Source: Filomicrobium sp.
Lineage (GTDB): Bacteria; Pseudomonadota; Alphaproteobacteria; Rhizobiales; Hyphomicrobiaceae
Assembly: GCA_030607105.1 (NCBI GenBank)
Contig: JAUWFF010000075.1
Location: forward strand, 1-6,376
DNA: 6,376 nt
Direction: 5' to 3'
Positions 1-5,933 of this stretch are shown in pieces. The first letter of the stretch is position 1. Every line of letters starts with the position of its first letter. The notes beneath the pieces were generated by a model. The model searched no databases. It saw nothing but the letters and a program-made list of their open reading frames with translations, and was not told where the DNA came from. The translations under genes were made by a program, and so were the position numbers.

Positions 1-5
1 GTTTT

Positions 6-1064
6 TTGTCGGAGGAGTTACTGAAATTCATGGCGGATCAGATGGGAATGGCACTTCAGCTCGCTGGAAACGTCGCCCGGATGACGTGGTACAGCGGTGT
101 CAATTGGTTCCTGCAAAGGCAATCAAGACGGATCGCGACCCCGGCGAGCTTCACACCAACGCGGCCGGTGCCGGATCGAGACGAACTGCTGGCGGACGCG
201 CGCGCACTGCTCATGGCGGACGCGGCTGCGGTGCGTGAAGGGCTCTATCCACCGGGACACGAGGAAGTGGCAAGCCCGCTGGAGCACCTGCGGCGTCTGC
301 GCGCCATGTTCCAGGATCTTCCGGAGCTGGTCGGGCGTCGCAAGGAACGCGACGCGACCAGCGTACGGGCCGTGGTGGATGAGGATTTACCGGACTACTT
401 CACGCAGGACTTCCATTTCCAGACGGGAGGCTATCTCACCGAAGGTTCGGCGCGGCTTTATGATGTGCAAGTTGAAACGCTGTTTTACGGAGCGGCGGCA
501 GCAATGCGGCGCGCGGGATTGCGTTCGATCGCCCAATTTATGCAGGGCCGGGACCAGCGTCATTTGGCGCTCTTGGATGTTGCCTGCGGAACCGGGCGGT
601 TCCTGAAAGACGTGCGAGGGGCCTATCCGGCAATGCGTCTGACGGGTCTCGACTTGAGCGGCGCATATCTGCAAGAGGCAGAGCGCTTTCTGGGGCGGCT
701 CAGGCCGGTTCGATGGCTCAATGCCAATGCGGAAAAGATGCCGCTTGAAGATGCTTCACAAGACATCGTCACGTGTGTCTTCCTTTTTCACGAGTTGCCG
801 CCAGAGGTGCGCCGCGTCGTCACCAAGGAGATTGCCCGTGTGTTGAAGCCGGGCGGGCTGTTTGTGTTCACAGACAGTTTGCAAATGGGTGACAAGCCCA
901 ACTGGGACGGGCTTCTAGAGGCTTTTCCGGTGCGCTTTCACGAACCGTATTATCGGAGCTTCGCGATCGATGACCTTGATGGGATGTTCGCGGCGGAAGG
1001 GCTTGAAGTGCAGGGACAGGAGCTGGCGTTCCTGTCCAAAGTGATGGTTCGGCGCAAAACGTAG
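6..1064 (+). CDS. Class I SAM-dependent methyltransferase, substrate unknown
   Basis: This gene encodes a soluble methyltransferase of up to 352 residues with a C-terminal Rossmann-type SAM-binding domain of the UbiE/Methyltransf_11 kind. Counting from the TTG at 6, motif I is LLDVACGTGRFL (189-200). The acidic residue that normally binds the SAM ribose is Asp216 in LTGLDLS. An NANAEKMPLED segment (239-249) matches the adenine-contacting loop, and FHELPPEVRR plus KPGG (281-284) give motifs II and III. The first 180 residues are a helical, charged extension containing a GGYLTEGSARLYDVQVETLF block that I associate with a family of long alphaproteobacterial methyltransferases. The start is uncertain: TTG at 6 has no visible upstream context, ATG at 30 lies 12 bases after GGAGGAG (11-17), and a start left of the window is possible. 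The substrate cannot be read from the sequence. The next gene is about 300 bases away, so co-transcription is not evident. Confidence 0.9.
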   Translation: MSEELLKFMADQMGMALQLAGNVARMTWYSGVNWFLQRQSRRIATPASFTPTRPVPDRDELLADARALLMADAAAVREGLYPPGHEEVASPLEHLRRLRAMFQDLPELVGRRKERDATSVRAVVDEDLPDYFTQDFHFQTGGYLTEGSARLYDVQVETLFYGAAAAMRRAGLRSIAQFMQGRDQRHLALLDVACGTGRFLKDVRGAYPAMRLTGLDLSGAYLQEAERFLGRLRPVRWLNANAEKMPLEDASQDIVTCVFLFHELPPEVRRVVTKEIARVLKPGGLFVFTDSLQMGDKPNWDGLLEAFPVRFHEPYYRSFAIDDLDGMFAAEGLEVQGQELAFLSKVMVRRKT

Positions 1065-1102
1065 CTCATTGCGCCGACGAGATTCCTTTCGGTCCAATCC
1101 AT

Positions 1103-1127
1103 GCGGTGGCGGTACACCACCTTTTGC
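1103..1127 (+). terminator. Weak terminator-like hairpin after the methyltransferase gene
   Basis: GGTGG (1105-1109) and CCACC (1117-1121) form a five-base-pair stem around a seven-base loop, followed directly by TTTT (1122-1125). It lies about 40 bases after the methyltransferase stop, where a Rho-independent terminator would be expected. The stem is short and the T run has only four bases, so it is a weak candidate. It could instead be the first helix of the structured region that follows. Confidence 0.35.
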
Positions 1128-1143
1128 GCGGTTGACGGGGAAC

Positions 1144-1242
1144 GTGTTGAAGCGCCATCAACGCAGCCAAGACAGAACTCTTGGCAATGCGATCAAAGCC
1201 AATGGCCTCCTTCCATTTAAGGAGGGGCTACCATCGCATTGC
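1144..1242 (+). ncRNA. Candidate structured RNA: three consecutive stem-loops upstream of maeB
   Basis: Three inverted repeats follow each other almost without spacing. Helix A pairs GTGTTGA (1144-1150) with TCAACGC (1158-1164): seven pairs, one of them G-U, with a seven-base loop. Helix B pairs GCCAAGA (1166-1172) with TCTTGGC (1179-1185), a perfect match with a six-base loop. Helix C is long and nested: GCAATGCGAT (1184-1193) with ATCGCATTGC (1233-1242), then a 3x3 internal loop, AGCC (1197-1200) with GGCT (1226-1229), a five-base bulge, and CCTCCTT (1206-1212) with AAGGAGG (1219-1225) closing a six-base loop. B and C compete for the GC at 1184-1185. AATGG (1201-1205) can also pair with CCATT (1213-1217), giving an alternative to the apical stem. 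The maeB start is 125 bases downstream. It could be a cis-regulatory leader, a small RNA or an intergenic repeat. I recognise no known family, and there is no clear T-run terminator after it. Strand is assigned only because the flanking genes are on plus. Confidence 0.45.
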
Positions 1243-1314
1243 GGTGCTTATTGCAGACGATCGATCTCCGGTTGCACTTAAATCATCGACGTCATCGCGC
1301 TGCTGCATGTGCGT

Positions 1315-1320
1315 TAGAAT
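1315..1320 (+). promoter_or_regulatory. Possible -10 element for maeB
   Basis: TAGAAT (1315-1320) matches five of six positions of TATAAT and lies 46 bases before the maeB ATG. No good -35 hexamer sits 16-18 bases upstream, so this is a weak prediction. If it is real, transcription would start near 1327, downstream of the stem-loops, and the alternative ATG at 1319 would not be on the transcript. Confidence 0.2.
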
Positions 1321-1366
1321 GCAGGCTTCGAAAAACAGTGGCCCAGTTTGGGGAGTACCTGAGGAT

Positions 1367-3646
1367 ATGGATGATAAACTGGCCGCTGCCGCCCTCGATT
1401 ACCATCGATATCCCCGGCCCGGGAAAATCTCGGTCCCGCCGATCAAGGGGCTGACGACCCAGCTGGACTTGTCACTAGCGTATTCGCCGGGCGTTGCCAC
1501 GGCGTGCATGGAGATTCATGGCGATGCCGGGGAGGCTGCCACGCTGACTTCGAGGCAGAACCTCGTTGGCGTCGTGACCAACGGTACCGCCGTCCTTGGC
1601 CTCGGCAATATCGGCCCGCTCGCCAGCAAACCGGTCATGGAGGGGAAGGCCTGTCTGTTCAAGAAATTCGCCGGTATCGACGTCTTTGATATCGAAGTCG
1701 ATGAATCTGACCCCGCAAAGCTCATCGAGATCATTGCGGCGCTTGAACCGACGTTTGGCGGGATCAACCTGGAAGACATCAAGGCGCCAGAATGCTTCAT
1801 CATCGAGCGCGAGCTTCGGGAGCGGATGGGGATTCCTGTTTTTCACGACGATCAGCATGGAACCGCTATCATCGTGGCGGCGGCCATCACCAACGCGCTG
1901 AAGCTCGTCGGCAAGGATATCTCAAAGGTAAAACTTGCCGGTTCGGGCGCCGGAGCGGCGGCGCTCGCCTGCCTCGATCTTCTCGTCAACCTTGGCCTGA
2001 AGCGCGAAAACATCACCATCTCAGACATTGCCGGTGTCGTATATCAAGGCCGAACGGAGTTGATGGACGAATACAAAGATCGGTTTGCGCAAGATACCGA
2101 AAATCGGACGCTAGCGGAGATCCTCGAAGGGGCGGACATTTTCCTCGGCCTGTCGGCTGGGGGGTTGCTCAAACCTGAAATGCTGGCAAGCATGGCAAAC
2201 AGGCCGATCGTCATGGCGCTGGCCAATCCCGACCCTGAGATCCTGCCGGAAGTTGCCAAGAAAGCACGTCCTGATGCTCTCGTGTGCACGGGCCGGTCAG
2301 ACTATCCCAACCAGGTCAATAACGTATTGTGCTTTCCCTTCATCTTCCGCGGTGCGCTGGACGTCGGCGCCAGCGGGATCACCGAAGAAATGAAAGTCGC
2401 GGCTGTCAAAGCCATCGCCGGATTGGCGCAGGCGGAGACGTCCGATGTGGTTGCTCAGGCCTATGGTCAGCAGCAATCGAGTTTTGGCCCCGACTATCTC
2501 ATCCCGACACCTTTCGACCCGCGTCTTATCGAACGTATCGCGCCGGCAGTTGCACAGGCGGCCATGGACTCTGGTGTCGCGACGCGGCCGATTGCCGATA
2601 TGGATGCCTACCGGCAGAGCCTTGGTCGCTACGTCTATAAGTCGGGCCCGATCATGAAGCCCGTGTTTGATACCGCGAAGCGTCAGCGCAAGCGGGTTAT
2701 CTTCGCCGAGGGCGAGGATCCGCGGACGTTGCGCGTGGCTCAACTCGTCGCGGATGAGGAAATTGCGTTTCCGGTTCTCGTCGGCCGCGACTACGCCATC
2801 AAGGAGCGGATCAAGTCTCTTAGCCTACGTCTCGAGCCAGGTAAGGACTTTGAAATCGTACAAGGAGTTTCGCACCACCAGCACCGTGATCTGGAACTGG
2901 AGTACTATGACCTGATGTCCAGGCGTGGCGTCACCATGGCGATGGCGCGAGAGGAGATGCGTGCCCGTCCGACGCTGATCGCTGCGATGCATGTACGCCG
3001 CGGCTACGCCGATGCGATGCTGTGCGGCTTGCGCGGTACCTATGACGAGCACCTTACCTACGTGCGCAGGGCGATCGGACAGCGTCCGAGCGCCAATACT
3101 CTTGCGGCCATGAATATGCTGATGCTGCCGGATAGGCAGCTGTTTATCTGCGACACCTACGTCAATCACCACCCGACGATCGATCAGATTGTCGATATGA
3201 CCCTGCTGGCGGCCGAGGAAGTTCGTCGTTTTGGTGTGACGCCATCAGTTGCGCTTCTTTCGCACTCAAGCTTCGGAAGCTCTGACGCTTTTGAGGCTCG
3301 CACGATGCGCGAAGCGCTGGATGCGATCATCGATCGCGCGCCGGATCTGGAGATCGATGGGGAGATGAATGCTGATGCCGCCCTGTGTAAGCCGATCCTG
3401 GACGAAGTGCTGCCCGGGACGCGACTGAAGAGCGAGGCGAACCTGCTCATTATGCCGTCGGTCGATGCGGCGAATATCGCCTACAACCTGCTGAAGATGG
3501 CGTCGAGCAACGGCATCACCGTGGGACCCATGCTGATCGGGGCGGCGCGGCCAGTGCATATTATGGAACCGACTGCGACGGTGCGCCGCCTGCTCAACAT
3601 GACGGCGCTGGCCGCCGCCGAAGCCGCGAACTGGCAAGCTTCCTAA
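1367..3646 (+). CDS. maeB: MaeB-type malic enzyme with C-terminal phosphotransacetylase-like domain
   Basis: This enzyme oxidatively decarboxylates malate to pyruvate and CO2 with reduction of NAD(P)+, a cytosolic step linking the TCA cycle to pyruvate and acetyl-CoA supply. From ATG 1367 it is 759 residues, a usual MaeB length. The malic N-terminal domain carries YSPGVA (catalytic Tyr39) and the probable general base Lys94 in [10 protein letters not shown]. Metal ligands are likely Glu136/Asp137 (NLEDIKAPE) and Asp161/Asp162 (DDQHGTA). The Rossmann loop is GSGAGAAAL (192-200), followed by ALANPDPEI (284-292) and the [11 protein letters not shown] region (315-325). Residues about 443-755 are a phosphotransacetylase-like domain, which in MaeB proteins is an allosteric acetyl-CoA sensor. 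Its C-terminal loop reads [18 protein letters not shown] (728-745) and lacks the SRGCS-type catalytic segment of true Pta. GGGGAG (1350-1355) is a plausible ribosome site, 11 bases from the ATG. The open frame continues upstream to 1181, but that stretch is Arg/Ser/Cys-rich and not protein-like. NADP is usual for the name, but cofactor preference cannot be decided here. Confidence 0.95.
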   Translation: MDDKLAAAALDYHRYPRPGKISVPPIKGLTTQLDLSLAYSPGVATACMEIHGDAGEAATLTSRQNLVGVVTNGTAVLGLGNIGPLASKPVMEGKACLFKKFAGIDVFDIEVDESDPAKLIEIIAALEPTFGGINLEDIKAPECFIIERELRERMGIPVFHDDQHGTAIIVAAAITNALKLVGKDISKVKLAGSGAGAAALACLDLLVNLGLKRENITISDIAGVVYQGRTELMDEYKDRFAQDTENRTLAEILEGADIFLGLSAGGLLKPEMLASMANRPIVMALANPDPEILPEVAKKARPDALVCTGRSDYPNQVNNVLCFPFIFRGALDVGASGITEEMKVAAVKAIAGLAQAETSDVVAQAYGQQQSSFGPDYLIPTPFDPRLIERIAPAVAQAAMDSGVATRPIADMDAYRQSLGRYVYKSGPIMKPVFDTAKRQRKRVIFAEGEDPRTLRVAQLVADEEIAFPVLVGRDYAIKERIKSLSLRLEPGKDFEIVQGVSHHQHRDLELEYYDLMSRRGVTMAMAREEMRARPTLIAAMHVRRGYADAMLCGLRGTYDEHLTYVRRAIGQRPSANTLAAMNMLMLPDRQLFICDTYVNHHPTIDQIVDMTLLAAEEVRRFGVTPSVALLSHSSFGSSDAFEARTMREALDAIIDRAPDLEIDGEMNADAALCKPILDEVLPGTRLKSEANLLIMPSVDAANIAYNLLKMASSNGITVGPMLIGAARPVHIMEPTATVRRLLNMTALAAAEAANWQAS

Positions 3647-3690
3647 CCTTGTGCCAAAGGACACTTGCCCGAGGCTGCGCGGAGCTTAGC

Positions 3691-3914
3691 TTAATTCAGG
3701 CGTCCACAAGTGTTGGCGCCGACTAGTACATAGGCCGGGCAAAAACGGACGAGGGCGGTCAGGATCAAAATCACGCCCAGGGCTATGATGCCGTAGCGTG
3801 CTATCGGGTTGGCCCACAACTCAAGACGGGTGAGAAAGGGAAGCGCGACAAGCAACGCGCCGAGGCCCAAACGCAAAAGGCGGCCAACCGTTCCTACATG
3901 GCAGATTTGAACAT
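3691..3914 (-). CDS. DUF2892 (YgaP-like transmembrane) small membrane protein, probable frameshift near its start
   Basis: The body of this small gene reads VGTVGRLLRLGLG, two hydrophobic stretches (LGALLVALPFL and YGIIALGVILILTALV) and then RFCPAYVLVGANTCG. This is the conserved plan of DUF2892 inner-membrane proteins: NVGT-DR start, two membrane helices, and an FCP-Y plus GxNTC tail. Function is unknown; related segments anchor YgaP-type rhodaneses. In the intact frame the only start is TTG at 3963, without a ribosome site and with an unlikely N-terminus. A strong site, AGGAG (3921-3925), lies six bases before ATG 3914, which reads MFKSAM and then stops at TAG (3896-3894). Adding one base near 3898-3899 would give MFKSANVGTVGRLL, the expected family start, and a 74-residue protein. 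I therefore infer a one-base deletion or a sequencing error. It is convergent with maeB (44 bases apart, no clear terminator) and divergent from the kinase fusion gene. Confidence 0.75.
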
Positions 3915-3920
3915 CTTGCT

Positions 3921-3925
3921 CTCCT
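3921..3925 (-). promoter_or_regulatory. Ribosome binding site for the DUF2892 start at 3914
   Basis: On the minus strand AGGAG is followed by AGCAAG and then ATG (3914-3912), an optimal six-base spacing. This site decides in favour of ATG 3914 as the natural start and against the in-frame TTG at 3963. It is central to the frameshift argument. Confidence 0.65.
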
Positions 3926-3952
3926 GTTGGAGTGTGCGGCGGGCAGTCGTAA

Positions 3953-3972
3953 ACATTCGGCAATTTGAATGT
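3953..3972. promoter_or_regulatory. Palindromic operator candidate in the divergent promoter region
   Basis: ACATTC (3953-3958) and GAATGT (3967-3972) form a perfect six-base inverted repeat separated by eight bases. The site sits between the DUF2892 start (3914, minus) and the kinase fusion start (4036, plus), where a dimeric regulator could control both genes. The arm-to-arm distance is reasonable for a helix-turn-helix dimer. No regulator gene is in the window, and I do not recognise the motif as a named box. Confidence 0.35.
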
Positions 3973-4025
3973 CTGTGCGTGACAGCGAAAACCGGTTCAC
4001 CCATCAAACCCCAAGAAGCTAACCT

Positions 4026-4030
4026 GGAGG
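4026..4030 (+). promoter_or_regulatory. Ribosome binding site that sets the TTG start of the kinase fusion
   Basis: GGAGG is followed by CTACC and then TTG (4036-4038), a strong Shine-Dalgarno match at five-base spacing. It supports the TTG start over the ATG at 3898, which would run through the divergent promoter region and the start of the neighbouring gene. Confidence 0.75.
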
Positions 4031-4035
4031 CTACC

Positions 4036-5601
4036 TTGTCGCACCGTCTGAATCCTCCTGATGTCGGCACGTGTGAACCGTCACAGGCCGAAGTGGTCAG
4101 CTGGCTCGGCGATCCAGCAACGCATGGTGGGCGTGCCGTAACCCGTATCGACACGCCGATTTCGCACGTCTTCGTTACGGGGCCCAGGACCTACAAACTG
4201 AAGCGGGCGGTGAATCGCAATTTCGTCGATTACTCGACGTTGGCAAAACGCAAGGCGCTGTGTGAACGAGAAGTCGAGGTTAACATCGTAAATGCGCCGC
4301 GGATCTATAAGGGCGTTCTTGCGATCACGCGGACGATTCACGGTTTTCACTTTGGCGGTGCCGACGGCGAAGCGGTCGACTATGTGGTGGAGATGGACAC
4401 ATTCGATCCGAATCTGGCATTTGATCGGCTGGCGGAGACCGGCACGCTTGAGATTGTGCATATGCGGCAGCTGGCCGATCTCATCGCGCGCATGCACGCG
4501 GCTGCATTGATCGTGGAGAATGGCGGCGGGGCAGGCATTGTCGGTCAGACGCTTTTGCAGATCGCCGAGGCCATCCTAGAGGCCCCCGTCGGAGACGCGC
4601 TCGTTTCGGAAGTCTCGGCCTGGCAGGCCGCAGCCGATGCGGCGCTTGCCGTACATGCCTCGCGCATCGACGTCCGACGACGGCACGGCTTTGTGCGCCG
4701 TTGTCATGGTGACTTGCATCTTGGCAACCTGTGTCTTTTTGAGGGTGCGCCTACGCCGTTCGATGCGATTGAATTCAGCGAAGAGATCGCCTCCATTGAC
4801 GTGCTTTACGATCTAGCTTTCGCGGTGATGGATCTTTTGCACCGCGGTCTGCGTCAGCACGCCAATGTGCTCGTCAGCCGCTATCTTAATATCACTCGGG
4901 ATTATTCGGGAATGGCGCTGATGCCCTTGTTCGTGTCGCTGCGGGCGGCAGTGCGGGCGATGGTCGCGGCGTCGAACGAGGATGCGGAGTTGGGCCGTCG
5001 GGAAGCTTTGGGGCGCCTTGAGTTTGCATTGCGCATCCTAGGTCCGGGGCCACGGCCCCAGTTGATTGCCGTAGGTGGTCTTTCGGGGTCGGGTAAGTCG
5101 ACGGTTGCCCAGTCGATTGCGCCAGAGCTGCCGGGGCTTTGCGGTGGCATGGTAATCCGCTCTGATGTTTGCCGCAAGCGACTTTTCAAGGCCGCGCCGG
5201 AAGAGCCCCTGCCGTTGGAAGCCTACGCGCCCGAATTCAGTGCTCGGGTCTACAGCATTATGCAAAAAGACGCGGCGCGGGCGCTGCGAGCCGGGGTGTC
5301 TGTCATTCTCGATGCAACCTTCATCGATGGCGATGAGGGGCACAGTTTGGAGCGGATTGCTGAAAGTGCCGGCGCTAGCTTCACTGGGCTGTGGTTGTCG
5401 CTTGACCTTGATGTGTTGCAGGCGCGGATTGAGCGGCGTGGCAGTGATGCGTCCGATGCGACACCCGCTGTCGCGGCTACGCAATGGGCTCGCGTGCAGG
5501 TGGACCCGGCCTGGACGGAGATCGACGCTGGCAGTACGCCGGAGGAGGTCGCGGCAAGAGCGCTGCAAGCGCTGCCGACCGGAGCCGAGCGGCCGGCCTA
5601 G
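4036..5601 (+). CDS. Bifunctional APH-like kinase / P-loop ATP-binding protein (COG2187-COG0645 type)
   Basis: This 521-residue cytosolic protein fuses two phosphotransfer domains. The N-terminal half is an aminoglycoside-phosphotransferase-like kinase fold. YKLKR (53-57) holds the probable ATP-binding lysine. HGDLHLGN (224-231) is the Brenner catalytic loop with Asp226 and Asn231. DAIEF (243-247) takes the place of the metal-binding aspartate motif. The C-terminal half is a P-loop kinase with Walker A GGLSGSGKST (347-356), then VIRSDVCRKRLF and VILDATFIDGDE, as in small-molecule kinases of the gluconate/chloramphenicol kinase type. The substrate is not known for this widespread fusion. Despite common database names, nothing here indicates antibiotic resistance. 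The start was chosen at TTG because GGAGG lies five bases upstream; the frame is open back to ATG 3898, but that segment overlaps the divergent gene. The stop overlaps the convergent Pat-like gene. Confidence 0.88.
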   Translation: MSHRLNPPDVGTCEPSQAEVVSWLGDPATHGGRAVTRIDTPISHVFVTGPRTYKLKRAVNRNFVDYSTLAKRKALCEREVEVNIVNAPRIYKGVLAITRTIHGFHFGGADGEAVDYVVEMDTFDPNLAFDRLAETGTLEIVHMRQLADLIARMHAAALIVENGGGAGIVGQTLLQIAEAILEAPVGDALVSEVSAWQAAADAALAVHASRIDVRRRHGFVRRCHGDLHLGNLCLFEGAPTPFDAIEFSEEIASIDVLYDLAFAVMDLLHRGLRQHANVLVSRYLNITRDYSGMALMPLFVSLRAAVRAMVAASNEDAELGRREALGRLEFALRILGPGPRPQLIAVGGLSGSGKSTVAQSIAPELPGLCGGMVIRSDVCRKRLFKAAPEEPLPLEAYAPEFSARVYSIMQKDAARALRAGVSVILDATFIDGDEGHSLERIAESAGASFTGLWLSLDLDVLQARIERRGSDASDATPAVAATQWARVQVDPAWTEIDAGSTPEEVAARALQALPTGAERPA

Positions 5602-5924
5602 TCACCCGTGTTCGGCTGCGGAGTATCCATATAAAAGCGGACCAGTTCGAGATCCTCTGGATTGGTTTTTTCCTTGAAGCCCAGGTTGCGGCAGAGCCGG
5701 ATCATGCCGTTGTTCCAGCGCAGAACGTCGCCGTACAATGTACCGATTGGTTCGGCGCGGGCGTATTCAATGAGCCTCTGCATCAGGGTCCAGCCGATGC
5801 CGCGACCCTGTAAATCGCTGCGCACTACGACGGCGAATTCTGCGTCGGTATAGTCAGGGTTAGCGGCCAGCCGTGACACGCCGAAGAGATCTCCGCTGGC
5901 GACATCGATTGCCACAAATGCCAT
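5598..5924 (-). CDS. Downstream fragment: GNAT acetyltransferase core
   Basis: After the TAA the same frame has an ATG (5924-5922) and 108 residues covering most of the GNAT core. They include EFAVVV with a candidate catalytic glutamate, the acetyl-CoA pyrophosphate loop QGRGIG, and the C-terminal strand LYGDVLRWNNGMIRLCRNLGF. The fragment lacks the first GNAT helices, which are encoded before the stop. No Shine-Dalgarno sequence precedes the ATG, which lies only nine bases past the stop, so independent translation would need reinitiation. It could be mistaken for a stand-alone small GNAT protein. Confidence 0.6.
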   Translation of the reverse strand: MAFVAIDVASGDLFGVSRLAANPDYTDAEFAVVVRSDLQGRGIGWTLMQRLIEYARAEPIGTLYGDVLRWNNGMIRLCRNLGFKEKTNPEDLELVRFYMDTPQPNTGD

Positions 5925-5933
5925 GGCGCGGGC

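Noticed and set aside
1132..1161. Promoter with TTGACG (1132-1137) as -35
   Set aside because: The hexamers 17-18 bases downstream (CCATCA/CATCAA) are poor -10 elements, so I cannot support a promoter here.
1163..1176. GCAGCCAAGACAGA resembles a segment of bacterial 4.5S/SRP RNA
   Set aside because: The essential GGAAGGAAGCAG-type core and apical tetraloop are missing, and the segment is explained by the helix at 1166-1185.
1181..1366. In-frame 62-residue N-terminal extension of the malic enzyme, starting at TTG 1181
   Set aside because: It translates the hairpin region, is rich in Arg/Ser/Cys with no family similarity, and has no ribosome site. ATG 1367 gives the usual MaeB length.
1219..1454. 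Small ORF using the strong AAGGAGG (1219-1225) as ribosome site
   Set aside because: The nearest usable start, TTG 1239, is 13 bases away. The frame runs into maeB in another phase and looks non-coding.
3646..3690. Terminator between maeB and the DUF2892 gene
   Set aside because: Only a four-base-pair CCTT/AAGG stem without a T run is visible.
3994..4007. FNR/FixK-like box around ATCAA (4003-4007)
   Set aside because: Only one half-site is present; the partner half (GGTTC) does not match TTGAT.
3894..4154. 86-residue minus-strand ORF ending in ESKMFKSAM
   Set aside because: Most of it is antisense to the kinase fusion and to the intergenic region. Only its last six codons are meaningful, as the displaced start of the DUF2892 gene.
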